From SG8-41 sp964521405 (lineage in GTDB: Bacteria > Pseudomonadota > Gammaproteobacteria > Burkholderiales > SG8-41): a DNA stretch of 29,655 bases. Of the stretch, positions 15,436-24,307 are shown piece by piece. A model generated the notes under the pieces. The model saw nothing but the letters and a program-made list of their open reading frames with translations. It made no database searches and had not been told where the DNA came from. The translations under genes and the position numbers were made by a program. The DNA is taken from positions 1-29,655 of the forward strand of contig CAZFRR010000087.1 of the NCBI GenBank assembly GCA_964521405.1. Reading direction: 5' to 3'. Numbering within the stretch: the stretch's first letter is position 1; every line of letters begins with the position of its first letter.

Positions 15436-16179
15436 ATGAGCGACATCGCGCTGCGCTTCGCACAGGTCGGCAAGCGCTACGCCGGCGTGCCCGCGTTGAG
15501 CCATTTCTCGCTCGAAGTGGAGCGCGGCGCATTCTTCGGGCTGGTCGGCGAAAATGGCGCGGGCAAGACCACGCTGATCAAGTGCCTGCTGGATTTTTGC
15601 GACATTGACGGCGGCGCGATCGATATCTTCAACACGCCGCACCGCGCCACCGCGGCGCGCGCGCGGCTGGCCTACCTGCCGGAGCGCTTCAACCCGCCGT
15701 TCTATCTCACCGGCCGCGATTTCGTGCGCTACATGCTGGAACTCTACCGCGCGCCGTACGACGAGGGCCGGGTCGCGCGCCTGTTCAGCGCGCTCGATCT
15801 CGAGCGCTCCGCGCTCGACCGCCCCGCGCGCGCTTTTTCCAAGGGCATGACGCAGAAGCTGGGGCTCGCCGCCTGCCTGCTATCGGGCAAGGACTTGTAC
15901 GTGCTGGATGAGCCGGCCGGCGGACTCGACCCCAGGGCGCGCGCCCTGCTGAAAGCGGAGTTGAAGTCATTGCACCGCGCGGGGCATACCGTCTTCATGA
16001 CTTCGCACGCCCTGGCTGACGTCGCGGAATTGTGCGATCACATGGCGGTACTCCATGCGGGCCGGCTCTGCTTTGCCGGCCCCCCCGCGGAATTGTTGAG
16101 CCGCTACGGGGTGCCCGACCTCGAGCGGGCCTATCTTGCCTGCATAGCGAGTGAGGCTGCGCCGGGGCCAACCCCTTGA
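15436..16179 (+). CDS. ABC transporter ATP-binding protein without a nearby permease
   Basis: A 247-residue ABC-2-type ATPase. Walker A is GENGAGKTT near residues 36-44, the signature is a variant, FSKGMTQKLGLA, Walker B is LYVLDEPAGGLDPRA, and the H-loop is MTSHALADVAELCDHM. The FSKGM signature is frequent in exporters of the CcmA/NatA/Nos type. No permease gene is adjacent: the next gene is a regulator. It may serve a permease encoded elsewhere or act in the pilus-like locus. The start follows a repeat and lacks a strong ribosome binding site. Confidence 0.88.
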   Translation: MSDIALRFAQVGKRYAGVPALSHFSLEVERGAFFGLVGENGAGKTTLIKCLLDFCDIDGGAIDIFNTPHRATAARARLAYLPERFNPPFYLTGRDFVRYMLELYRAPYDEGRVARLFSALDLERSALDRPARAFSKGMTQKLGLAACLLSGKDLYVLDEPAGGLDPRARALLKAELKSLHRAGHTVFMTSHALADVAELCDHMAVLHAGRLCFAGPPAELLSRYGVPDLERAYLACIASEAAPGPTP

Positions 16180-16347
16180 GCTACAATTACTATTAAAGCA
16201 GACGCCGTAGTCCTGTGGAGTTGCGGCGCTGCTTTAATTCCGCGCGTTCGATCGGACGATGCTCGCCGCTCAACGCGCGGTTGCACAATGATCGGGGTGG
16301 AAGCGATACCGCAGTTCAACGCGCGGACGTTCAGGGGGGCAGCACAG

Positions 16348-17814
16348 GTGGCGGCAAAACCAGCGGAGAAAACCAAGCCCGATCTCCTGATCGTCGATGA
16401 CGATCCGCTGATCACGGACACGCTCAATTTCGTTCTGAGCCGGGACTTCACCGTCTACGTTGCGGATTCGCGCGCGCGCGTGAAGAGCCTCCTCACCCAG
16501 CTCGACCGCCCGCCGCAGCTCGCCCTGATCGACCTCGGGCTGCCGCCGACACCGCACCGCCCTGACGAGGGGTTCCGCCTGATCGGCGAGCTGATCGCGC
16601 ATTCGCCCGGCATCAAGATCGTGGTGCTGTCGGGGCAGAGCGACGAGACCAACGCCCGCCACGCCCGCACCCTCGGCGCCATCGATTTCGTCGCCAAGCC
16701 GTGCGAGCCGGAAACGCTGAAAACGCTGTTGAACCGCGCGCTGGAAGTGCGCGAGGCCGAGCTCGGCGCCGCGGCGGAAAGCGGGTTGCTGGGCAAGAGC
16801 CTGCTGATCGAGAAGCTGCGCCAGCAGATTTCCCAGTTCGCCAACGCGCCCTTCCCGGTGCTGATCGAGGGTGAATCCGGCAGCGGCAAGGAGTTGGTCG
16901 CGGCCTCGCTCCACCTCATGAGCCAGCGCGCCGCGCGGCCGTTCCTCGCCTTGAACTGCGCGGCCATCTCGCCAACGCTGGTGGAGCCGACGCTGTTCGG
17001 CTACGCCAAGGGCTCGTTCACCGGCGCCACCACTTCGCGCGCGGGCTATTTCGAGGATGCGCAGGATTCCACCCTGTTCCTCGACGAGATCGGGGAGTTG
17101 CCTCTCGAGCTGCAGGCAAAGCTCTTGCGCGTGCTGGAGAACGGCGAGTTCCAGCGCGTGGGCGAGACCCAGAGCCGGGTTTCCAACGCGCGCGTGGTGA
17201 CCGCCACCAACCGCGACATGCGCCAGGAGATACGGGCCGGGCGTTTCCGCGCCGACCTCTACCACCGGCTGTCGGTGTTCACCATCAACGTGCCGGCGTT
17301 GCGCGATCTCGGCGATGACAAGCGCATGCTCCTTGATCATTTCCGCGAGTTCTATTCGCGCCAGGCGCGCACAAAACCGTTCGAGCTCGATGCGGCCGCG
17401 ATGAATATCTGGCTCGACTACAGCTTCCCCGGCAACGTGCGCGAATTGCGCAACATCGTGATCCGCCTGACGACCAAATACGCCGGCAAGACGGTGGGGA
17501 TTGACGCGCTGCAGACGGAACTCGACATGGAAAGCCTCGAGATCGAGCTGCCGGGCCTCGCCGTCGGCCAGGATTTCAAGACCGTGCTGGAAGCGGCCCG
17601 GCGCCACCTGCAGCTGCACAAGAACTTCAGCCTCGACAACACGCTCTCCCAGTGGGAGCGCGGCTACATCGAGGCGGCACTGATGATCACGCAGGGCAAC
17701 CTGACCCAGGCGGCCAAGCTGCTCGGCATCCACCGCACCACCCTCTACAGCCGGATGCAGGGTCACGACAGCCAGGGCGAAGCGGCGAAAACGCCGCGTC
17801 CGGTATCGAAATAA
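16348..17814 (+). CDS. Sigma-54-dependent-type response regulator (REC-AAA-Fis)
   Basis: A 488-residue NtrC-family regulator. A receiver domain spans about 11-130, with the acidic pocket VDDDP, phosphoacceptor D62 in ALIDLGLP and K in VAKPCEP. A sigma-54 AAA domain follows, with Walker A GESGSGK (175-181), the loop KGSFTGA (221-227, Ser where GAFTGA has Ala), Walker B TLFLDEIGELP and the GNVRELRN motif. A Fis-type helix-turn-helix (GNLTQAAKLLGIHRTTLYSR) ends the protein. I prefer the GTG at 16348 because AGGGGG precedes it; an in-frame ATG at 16288 would add 20 residues but has no ribosome binding site. It resembles regulators found with exopolysaccharide/PEP-CTERM and pilus loci. No partner histidine kinase is in the window. 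Confidence 0.92.
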   Translation: MAAKPAEKTKPDLLIVDDDPLITDTLNFVLSRDFTVYVADSRARVKSLLTQLDRPPQLALIDLGLPPTPHRPDEGFRLIGELIAHSPGIKIVVLSGQSDETNARHARTLGAIDFVAKPCEPETLKTLLNRALEVREAELGAAAESGLLGKSLLIEKLRQQISQFANAPFPVLIEGESGSGKELVAASLHLMSQRAARPFLALNCAAISPTLVEPTLFGYAKGSFTGATTSRAGYFEDAQDSTLFLDEIGELPLELQAKLLRVLENGEFQRVGETQSRVSNARVVTATNRDMRQEIRAGRFRADLYHRLSVFTINVPALRDLGDDKRMLLDHFREFYSRQARTKPFELDAAAMNIWLDYSFPGNVRELRNIVIRLTTKYAGKTVGIDALQTELDMESLEIELPGLAVGQDFKTVLEAARRHLQLHKNFSLDNTLSQWERGYIEAALMITQGNLTQAAKLLGIHRTTLYSRMQGHDSQGEAAKTPRPVSK

Positions 17815-17842
17815 CCGCGGCGAACGGCCAGAAAATCCTGCG

Positions 17843-19333
17843 ATGTATTACAGCCATTTTGGACTGAACCAGCCGCCGTTCAAGATCACGCCCAACACCG
17901 GGTTCTTTTTCAGCGGCGGCAACCGCGGGCCGATCCTGGAGGCGGTGATCTACGCCATCACCCACGGCGAGGGCATCATCAAGGTGACGGGCGAGGTCGG
18001 CAGCGGCAAGACCATGCTGTGCCACATGCTGCCGACGCGGTTGCCCGCCCACATCGAGACGGTCTACATCCCCAACCCCAACGTCTCTCCCGAGGAGATC
18101 CTGCACGCGATCGCCTTCGAAATGCAATTGCCGGTGGGCCGCGGCGCGCAGCGCCTGGAAGTCATGCAGGCGATGCACGATTTCCTGTTGCAGCGCCACG
18201 CCGCGGGCAAGCGCGTGGTGGTATTCGTGGAGGAAGCGCAAAGCATGTCGCTCGCCACGCTCGAGGAGGTGCGCCTGCTGTCCAATCTCGAGACCAGCAA
18301 CGACAAGCTGCTGCAGATCGTGCTGTTCGGTCAGCCCGAGCTGGACGACAACCTGCGCCAGCCCAACATCCGCCAGCTGCGCGAGCGCATCGCCCACAGC
18401 TTTCGGCTCGATCCGCTCACGCAGGGGGAAATCCGGGAATACCTCATGTTCCGCATGCGCACGGCGGGCTATCACGGGCCGGATCTCTTCTCGAACCCGG
18501 TGGTGAAAACCATCGCACGCACCTCCCTCGGCCTGACACGGCGCGTCAACCTGATCGCCGACAAAGCGCTGCTCGCGGCGTTCTCGGAGAACACCCACAC
18601 CTTGAAGTCGAAGCACATCGAGGCCGCGGTGAAAGACAGCGAGTTCAGCCAGCAGCTGCCTCGTCGCGCCGAGGCCAGCCGCATTGGGGGCGGCGTAGCG
18701 CTGGTCGCGGCGGGCGCGGCAGCCGGAATTGCGATTTATGTGCTACTGCAGCAAACGGCGGAAAGACCGGCTGATCCACCACGGATCTCTCAACCCGGCC
18801 CCGTGAGCGAAAGCACTGGGAACTCGCCCGCGGCCCCTGTCCCCACGCCTCCGGAAGCCGCTCCCCTGGCCCCTGCGTCGATTGCGCCGTCGGGTGCCGG
18901 TGCCGCTGCAGCGCCGGCCAGTCATGCCAGTCATAGTGGATCGCTACCCGCCCCCCCTGCTGTTGGCGGCGGCAAGACGAGGGTCCAGGAAACTTCAGAC
19001 CTTCTCGAGGAAAGGCTTGCCGCCACCCGGGAATGGCTCAAGAACGAGGCGCCAACGACGATCACCATCCAGGTCCTGGGAACCAACGAACCCGAGCAGC
19101 TAAAGCACCTCCTTAACGGGATTGGGAAATCCATTGATATAAATCAGATTTTTGTGTATCGTACTGTAGCAAGGCAGGCGCCGTCGATAACCGTGCTTTA
19201 TGGGAGCTTCAGTTCGACCCGCTCTGCCAAGGAAGCGCTTGATAGGCTGCCGGAGTCGCTAAAGGCAAACCGGCCGTTCATGCGCACGGTGCAGGGCATA
19301 CGCGGGGAGATCCGTCGACATCAGCCGTCCTGA
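17843..19333 (+). CDS. MshM/ExeA-like AAA ATPase fused to a C-terminal SPOR domain
   Basis: A 496-residue protein in three parts. Residues 1-270 form an ExeA/MshM-type AAA ATPase: MYYSHFGLNQPPFKITP, Walker A GEVGSGKT (50-57), Walker B VVVFVEEAQ (125-133, Val-Glu where Ile-Asp is common), then LEEVRLLSNLE and FGQPELDDNLRQP. A membrane helix follows at about 282-302, then a Pro/Ala-rich linker, then a SPOR-like domain (about 408-492) with ITIQVLG, FVYRT and ITVLYGSFSS. SPOR domains bind peptidoglycan, often denuded strands at division sites. This layout suggests coupling of ATP hydrolysis to the cell wall, for example to let the secretin through, as ExeA does with a different wall-binding domain. 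It lies 28 bases after the regulator. Confidence 0.88.
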   Translation: MYYSHFGLNQPPFKITPNTGFFFSGGNRGPILEAVIYAITHGEGIIKVTGEVGSGKTMLCHMLPTRLPAHIETVYIPNPNVSPEEILHAIAFEMQLPVGRGAQRLEVMQAMHDFLLQRHAAGKRVVVFVEEAQSMSLATLEEVRLLSNLETSNDKLLQIVLFGQPELDDNLRQPNIRQLRERIAHSFRLDPLTQGEIREYLMFRMRTAGYHGPDLFSNPVVKTIARTSLGLTRRVNLIADKALLAAFSENTHTLKSKHIEAAVKDSEFSQQLPRRAEASRIGGGVALVAAGAAAGIAIYVLLQQTAERPADPPRISQPGPVSESTGNSPAAPVPTPPEAAPLAPASIAPSGAGAAAAPASHASHSGSLPAPPAVGGGKTRVQETSDLLEERLAATREWLKNEAPTTITIQVLGTNEPEQLKHLLNGIGKSIDINQIFVYRTVARQAPSITVLYGSFSSTRSAKEALDRLPESLKANRPFMRTVQGIRGEIRRHQPS

Positions 19334-19386
19334 CCGCGGCGTGCACGAGCGGTCAGTCAGAGCAAACGACCGGGGGAATGAAAGAT

Positions 19387-21228
19387 ATGCGACCGACTGA
19401 AACAGCGCTGGGTACGGTGGCAACGACAATGAGCGAAGCTGCAACTCCTGCGCTCCCCTTTGATTTCCGTTCCCGTTTACCGTTGGTGCTGGCCCTGCTT
19501 CTGGCCGCCGCCGGCTGCTCGCAGTTCAGTCCTAACGTTCCGCCCTCCGAAGGTCACATCGTCAAGCCGCCGGTGAAAGTCGAGGCGGACAAAGGCATTC
19601 CTCCGCCTGCGCGACTCAGCACGTTCGTGCCTGCGCCCAAGCCGGCCGTGAAACCGCAGACCTACAGCGTGGTGGTCAATGAAGTGCCGGTAAAAGATCT
19701 GCTGCTGGCGCTCGCGCGCGACACCAAGCAGAACATAGACGTTCACCCGGGCCTCACCGGCCTGGTGAGTTTGAACGCAATTAACGAAACGCTGCCGGCA
19801 ATCCTCGAGCGCGTCTCCAAGCAGGTCAACCTGCGCTACCGCCTCGAGGGCAACACGATCGTCGTCGCGCCGGACGCGCCCTACGTGAAGACCTACCGCG
19901 TCAATTACGTGAACATGATCCGGGATACGACTTCGACCGTCGGCGTTACCGGCGAGATCGGGACATCGAGCTCCAGCGCGAGCGGGGGGGGAACAGCCAG
20001 CGGCTCCAGCACCGTGGTGCGCACCACGACACGCAACGATTTCTGGGAACAGTTGCGCGATAACCTCCGCGCCTTGCTTAACTCCACCCGGCTGCAGAGC
20101 CTGACTGCGGAAGCCAAGGCCGAGCGCCTCGCGCTCGTCAAACAGGAGCAGGAACTGCGGACCAAGCAGATAGAAGCGGCCAGCCGCGCGGGCCAGGGGG
20201 CGCCGAACCTGGCCACCTCCGTCATCGCGGGAGGATCCGGCGGAAGCGGCCAGCAACAGACCTCGCTGCTGCCCGACGATGTGATCGTCAACTCGATCTC
20301 CGGCACGGTTACCATCAACGCGACTGAAAAGCAGCACCAGCTGGTGCAGAACCACATCGACGGCATCGTCAACGCCATGCAGCGGCAGGTCCTGATCGAG
20401 GCCACCATCGTCGAAGTGCAGCTTTCCAACAATTACCAGGGCGGTATCGACTGGGCGCGCGTATCGCAAAGCGGCGGCTTTTCCTTCGCCCAGCGTATGC
20501 TCGGCACCAATCTTGCCACCGCGCCCTTTTTAGCGCTCTTCTACAACGAGAACAATCAGCGCCAGGGCGAAGTTCAGCTGACGGTCAAGCTGCTGGAGCA
20601 GTTCGGCAACACCCGGGTGCTGTCGAGCCCCAAGATGATGGCGCTGAACAACCAGACGGCGCTGCTCAAGGTGGTAGACAACGTCGTTTATTTCGAAGTC
20701 CAGACCACGGCCGCGATTGCGGGCGCCGGCGGAGTGATCACCCCCGGAACGACCAACACCACCGCCAAGACGGTCGCGGTGGGCCTGGTCATGAGCGTCA
20801 CGCCCCAGATCGGTGATGACGGGCGCGTGTCGATTACCGTGCGGCCAACGATCACCCGGGTTACCGGGAGCAAGCGGGATCCGAACCCGGTTCTATTGAT
20901 TCCTAACCTGGTGCCCGAAATCCAGACCCGCGAGATGGAATCGGTGCTGCAGGTCGGCAACGGCCAGACCGTGATCCTCGGCGGCCTCATGCAGGACGAT
21001 GCGCGGCGCAACCGCGACCAGGTGCCGGGAGCCGACCTGATCGGTGCCATCGGAGACCTGTTCCGATACCGCGACGAGCAGGTTAGCAAGACCGAACTCG
21101 TGATCTTCCTGCGCCCGACCGTCGTCACCAATCCTTCGCTGGATAGCGACGAGCTGAGATTCTTCCAGCGCTTCCTGCCCCCCGAGGTCTCCGCACAGCA
21201 ATCCGAGAGGACCAGCGCCGCGCGATGA
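19387..21228 (+). CDS. mshL: MSHA-type pilus secretin (MshL-like)
   Basis: An outer membrane secretin of 613 residues from this start. An N-terminal lipoprotein signal ends in LLAAAGC, so the mature protein is probably lipidated. A short STN/N-domain (YSVVVNEVPVKDLLLALARD onward) is followed by a Ser/Gly-rich insert (SSSSASGGGTASGSS), a second N-domain around VIVNSISGTVTINATEKQ, and the secretin core with VLSSPKMMALNNQTALLKV and the signature ESVLQVGNGQTVILGGLMQ. GGGGGA at 19372-19377 lies nine bases before this ATG and directly abuts the ATG at 19378, so I prefer 19387; an ATG at 19429 would give a more usual signal length. The stop overlaps the next start. Confidence 0.92.
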   Translation: MRPTETALGTVATTMSEAATPALPFDFRSRLPLVLALLLAAAGCSQFSPNVPPSEGHIVKPPVKVEADKGIPPPARLSTFVPAPKPAVKPQTYSVVVNEVPVKDLLLALARDTKQNIDVHPGLTGLVSLNAINETLPAILERVSKQVNLRYRLEGNTIVVAPDAPYVKTYRVNYVNMIRDTTSTVGVTGEIGTSSSSASGGGTASGSSTVVRTTTRNDFWEQLRDNLRALLNSTRLQSLTAEAKAERLALVKQEQELRTKQIEAASRAGQGAPNLATSVIAGGSGGSGQQQTSLLPDDVIVNSISGTVTINATEKQHQLVQNHIDGIVNAMQRQVLIEATIVEVQLSNNYQGGIDWARVSQSGGFSFAQRMLGTNLATAPFLALFYNENNQRQGEVQLTVKLLEQFGNTRVLSSPKMMALNNQTALLKVVDNVVYFEVQTTAAIAGAGGVITPGTTNTTAKTVAVGLVMSVTPQIGDDGRVSITVRPTITRVTGSKRDPNPVLLIPNLVPEIQTREMESVLQVGNGQTVILGGLMQDDARRNRDQVPGADLIGAIGDLFRYRDEQVSKTELVIFLRPTVVTNPSLDSDELRFFQRFLPPEVSAQQSERTSAAR

Positions 21229-22451
21229 GCCTCTTGATGAAGGCCTTGGAAAAGGCCGCCAAAGACCGCGGAGGAGAGTCACGCCCGGCGGCGGCCCCGG
21301 CGGCCGTTTCAGCTGCCGCGGCCCCAGCCGGGCCCGGGTTGGCACTCGAGCCGATTGCCGTCGAGGTCTCTACAGCGCCCAGGCAAGAAGCCGCGCCCGC
21401 CCCGGCAGCAGCCATGGCGCGGCCCGCGCGTGCAGCCGCGCCCGTCCGCGACCAGGCGCAGGCACTCGCCAGCGAGGTGCTGCAAGCGCAATCGGCCAGC
21501 CGTCCCGCCGCGGGTGGTGTAAGCGCCTATGTGCGCGCACATCCGATCCTGGTTTTCGGAACACTTGCCGGCCTGACCGCCCTGGGCTTCGGCATCTACG
21601 TTTATCTGCAGATCTTCCAGCCCGGGCTGTTCGCTGCGCGGCCGCCTGCGCCCAAGGGGCTGGTGCCGCTCTCGCAAGCGCCCGTTCCACCGGTACCAGG
21701 GACGATCCCGCCATCCGCCGTGCCGCTTCCGGCCGCGCCTCTGCTGAAAGAAGCGGCTGAGGAAAGCGCTGCGGCCGCCGCGCGCGCGAAACCGCAACCG
21801 GCCGCGCCGCTCGCGGCGTCGCCGGAGGAAGGACGGCGCAACGTCATCTCGGTCAGCCGGGGCAGCCCGGAGCCGGTGCTGAACCCGTTGCACGCCCAGG
21901 CTTACACCGCGCTCCAGGCAGGCCAGATCGACGAGGCCCGGCGCCTGTATGGCCAGCTCGCGAACGCCGAGCCGAAAAATGTCGATGCGCTGCTCGGCCT
22001 GGCGGCGATAGCGGCCCAGCAGGGCAACGTCGAGGAAGCCTCGCGGCGTTACCTGCAGATATTGGAACTGGAGCCGCGGCACGCGCTGGCGCAAAGCGGG
22101 TTGATCGCGTTGCTCGGCGGCGCCGACCCGCTCGCCGCCGAATCGAGGCTGCGGCAGCTGATCGCCCGCGAGCCTTCGGCATTCCTCTATTTCACCCTGG
22201 GCAACCTGCACGCCGACCAGTCGCAGTGGGCGGCGGCGCAACAGGCCTATTTCCAGGCGCACCATCTCGAACCGGTCAATCCCGATTACGCCTACAACCT
22301 CGCCGTTGCACTTGAGCACGTCAGCCAGCCCAAGTTGGCGCTTGGCTTCTATCGGCGCGCGGTCCAGCTGGCGGCCACCCGGGGCCGTACCAACTTCAAC
22401 CTCGCCCGGGCCCAGGAACGAGTCGCGATACTCGCCCGACAGGTAGAATAG
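21225..22451 (+). CDS. Membrane-anchored TPR protein (MshN-like)
   Basis: A 408-residue protein that overlaps the secretin stop as ATGA. It begins MSLLMKALEKAAKDRG, a start seen in similar loci, then has an Ala/Pro-rich cytoplasmic stretch, one membrane helix at about 106-131 (ILVFGTLAGLTALGFGIYVY), another Ala/Pro-rich linker and a C-terminal run of TPR motifs from about 220 to 400 (AYTALQAGQIDEARRLYGQL; YNLAVALEHVSQPKLALGFY). By position and layout it corresponds to MshN of the MSHA locus. TPR proteins of this kind commonly help secretin assembly or stability; its exact partner is inferred. Confidence 0.82.
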   Translation: MSLLMKALEKAAKDRGGESRPAAAPAAVSAAAAPAGPGLALEPIAVEVSTAPRQEAAPAPAAAMARPARAAAPVRDQAQALASEVLQAQSASRPAAGGVSAYVRAHPILVFGTLAGLTALGFGIYVYLQIFQPGLFAARPPAPKGLVPLSQAPVPPVPGTIPPSAVPLPAAPLLKEAAEESAAAAARAKPQPAAPLAASPEEGRRNVISVSRGSPEPVLNPLHAQAYTALQAGQIDEARRLYGQLANAEPKNVDALLGLAAIAAQQGNVEEASRRYLQILELEPRHALAQSGLIALLGGADPLAAESRLRQLIAREPSAFLYFTLGNLHADQSQWAAAQQAYFQAHHLEPVNPDYAYNLAVALEHVSQPKLALGFYRRAVQLAATRGRTNFNLARAQERVAILARQVE

Positions 22452-22457
22452 CCGGCC

Positions 22458-22480
22458 CGGGAACCGGCGACAGGTTCCTG
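22458..22480 (+). other. Small hairpin between the TPR and ATPase genes
   Basis: GGAACC (22460-22465) and GGTTCC (22473-22478) are separated by seven bases, and the stem can extend by a G-T and a C-G pair. A T-rich but broken run (GGTTTAGTT) follows. It may be a weak attenuator or only a chance structure within an otherwise continuous operon. Confidence 0.35.
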
Positions 22481-22491
22481 GTTTAGTTCAT

Positions 22492-24201
22492 ATGGCCGAA
22501 CAACGAAAAAAACTCCGCCTGGGAGAGCTGCTGGTGCAGCAGGGGCTGATCACCACCGATCAGCTCTCGATCGCGCTCGCCGAGCAGCGCCACAACAACA
22601 TCCAGATCGGCCGCCTGCTGGTGCGGCTCGGATTCGTCACGGAAAGCGCCATCCGCGACATCATGGCGCGCACCATCGGCCAGGAGTCGATCGACCTGGC
22701 GCAGGTGGTGGCCGACACCGAGGCATTGAAGCTCGTCAACCAGGATTTCGCGCGCCGCAACCGCGTGCTGCCGATCGCATTCGACGCGGTCGAGCAGGTG
22801 CTCACCATCGCCACCACCGAAATCTTCAACGTGGTCGCGATGGACCACCTGCGCGGCATGCTCGGGACGCAGATCGAAATCAAGACGCTGCTCGCGGCCG
22901 AGGCCCAGCTCGGGGACTACATCGACCAGTTCTACGGCTACGAGCTGTCGGTCGACGGCATTCTGAAGGAAATCGAGACCGGGGAGATCGATTACGAGAG
23001 CCTGCAGACAGCGGGCGGCGGCGATGAATATACGCAGCCGATGGTGCGGCTCGTCAACGCGCTCCTGGTGGATGCGGTGAAGCGCGGTGCCTCCGACATC
23101 CACTTCGAGCCGGAGTACGCGTTCCTGCGCATCCGCTATCGCATCGACGGCGTGCTCGAGACGGTGAGAAGCCTGCACAAGACCTACCTGCCGGGCATCA
23201 CGGTGCGGCTGAAGGTCGTCAGCACCATGAACATCGCCGAGACCCGCTCGCCGCAGGACGGCCGGCTCTCGCTGACGCTGAACGGGCGGCCGGTGGACTT
23301 CCGGGTGTCCACCCAGCCCACCATCTACGGCGAGAACATCGTGCTGCGCGTGCTCGACCGCGAGAAGTCCATCATCTCGCTCGACCGCATGCAGCTGTCG
23401 AAGGACGCCCTCGAGAAGATTAACCTGATGCTGGCGCGCCCCGAGGGCATCCTGATCGTCACCGGTCCCACCGGCAGCGGCAAGACCACGACGCTGTACT
23501 CGCTGCTCGCGCAGGTCAACGACGAGACGGTCAACATCATGACCCTGGAAGACCCGGTCGAATATCCGCTGACGCTGATGCGGCAGACCTCGGTCAACGA
23601 GGTCGCGCGCATGGATTTCGCCGACGGCATCCGCGCCATCATGCGCCAGGACCCGGACATCATCCTGGTCGGCGAGGTGCGCGACAAGGAAACCGCGGAG
23701 ATGGCGTTCCGCGCGGCGATGACGGGCCACCAGGTTTTCACCACGCTGCATACCAATTCGGCGCTCGGCGCTTTCCCGCGGCTGCTCGACATCGGCATCC
23801 AGCCCGACATCATGGCGGGCAACATCATCGGCATCATCGCGCAACGCCTGGTGCGGGTGTTGTGCACCCACTGCAAGGAAGCCTATGCGCCCACCCGTGA
23901 AGAGCGCCAGCTGCTCGGGATCGCGGGCGAGCAGGTTTCCTACCTGCATCGTTCGGTCGGCTGCAAGCAGTGCGACAACAAGGGCTACAAGGGCCGCACC
24001 ACCGTCATGGAAATCCTGGTGATGAGCGGCGACCTCGACGAACTGGTGGCGCGCCGCGCTACCGCCAAGGAACTGCGCGCGGCGGCGCTCGGCAAGGGCT
24101 ACCGCTCGCTCGCCGACGAGGGTTTGCAACGGGTGATAGAGGGCACCACCAGCCTGGCAGAGGTCGCTCGCGAGATCGATCTCACCGGGCGCTACAGCTA
24201 G
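22492..24201 (+). CDS. mshE: Pilus/secretion assembly ATPase (MshE/GspE family)
   Basis: The 569-residue hexameric ATPase that drives pilin assembly at the inner membrane. The N-terminal MshEN/GspE-N segment has KLRLGELLVQQGLITTDQL and IGRLLVRLGFV, the repeat type that binds cyclic-di-GMP in MshE and some relatives. The motor domain has Walker A GPTGSGKTT (about 325-333), the Asp box around IMTLEDPVEYP, Walker B IILVGEVRD and the His box TGHQVFTTLHTNS. A zinc-binding tetracysteine lies at C458/C461 and C491/C494. All key residues are present, so it should be active. Regulation by c-di-GMP is plausible but needs a residue-level comparison. Confidence 0.92.
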   Translation: MAEQRKKLRLGELLVQQGLITTDQLSIALAEQRHNNIQIGRLLVRLGFVTESAIRDIMARTIGQESIDLAQVVADTEALKLVNQDFARRNRVLPIAFDAVEQVLTIATTEIFNVVAMDHLRGMLGTQIEIKTLLAAEAQLGDYIDQFYGYELSVDGILKEIETGEIDYESLQTAGGGDEYTQPMVRLVNALLVDAVKRGASDIHFEPEYAFLRIRYRIDGVLETVRSLHKTYLPGITVRLKVVSTMNIAETRSPQDGRLSLTLNGRPVDFRVSTQPTIYGENIVLRVLDREKSIISLDRMQLSKDALEKINLMLARPEGILIVTGPTGSGKTTTLYSLLAQVNDETVNIMTLEDPVEYPLTLMRQTSVNEVARMDFADGIRAIMRQDPDIILVGEVRDKETAEMAFRAAMTGHQVFTTLHTNSALGAFPRLLDIGIQPDIMAGNIIGIIAQRLVRVLCTHCKEAYAPTREERQLLGIAGEQVSYLHRSVGCKQCDNKGYKGRTTVMEILVMSGDLDELVARRATAKELRAAALGKGYRSLADEGLQRVIEGTTSLAEVAREIDLTGRYS

Positions 24202-24207
24202 CGCCGA

Positions 24208-24303
24208 ATTTTGAGTGTTGAGTTTTGAGTTTTAAGTTATGAGCGGACCCCGACCGAATCTGACCCGATAACTCAACACTAAACACTCAACATTCAACAC
24301 TGA
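24208..24303. repeat. Heptamer inverted repeat between the ATPase and platform genes
   Basis: Left arm 24209-24243: TTGAGTG, TTGAGTT, TTGAGTT, TTAAGTT, ATGAG. Right arm 24269-24303: AACTCAA, CACTAAA, CACTCAA, CATTCAA, CACTGA. The arms are complementary around a GC-richer loop (GACCCCGACCGAATCTGACC). This is the same type of element that fills the minus-strand gaps, here inside the pilus-like operon. Confidence 0.88.
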
Positions 24304-24307
24304 TTTC

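Noticed and set aside
16270..17766. A 498-codon open frame on the minus strand opposite the response regulator
   Set aside because: It mirrors the regulator and has no recognisable domain; the plus-strand frame has full REC, AAA and Fis motifs.
22483..24129. A 548-codon open frame on the minus strand opposite the assembly ATPase
   Set aside because: It is antisense to a complete GspE/MshE gene with intact catalytic motifs, and its composition is typical of GC-driven shadow frames.
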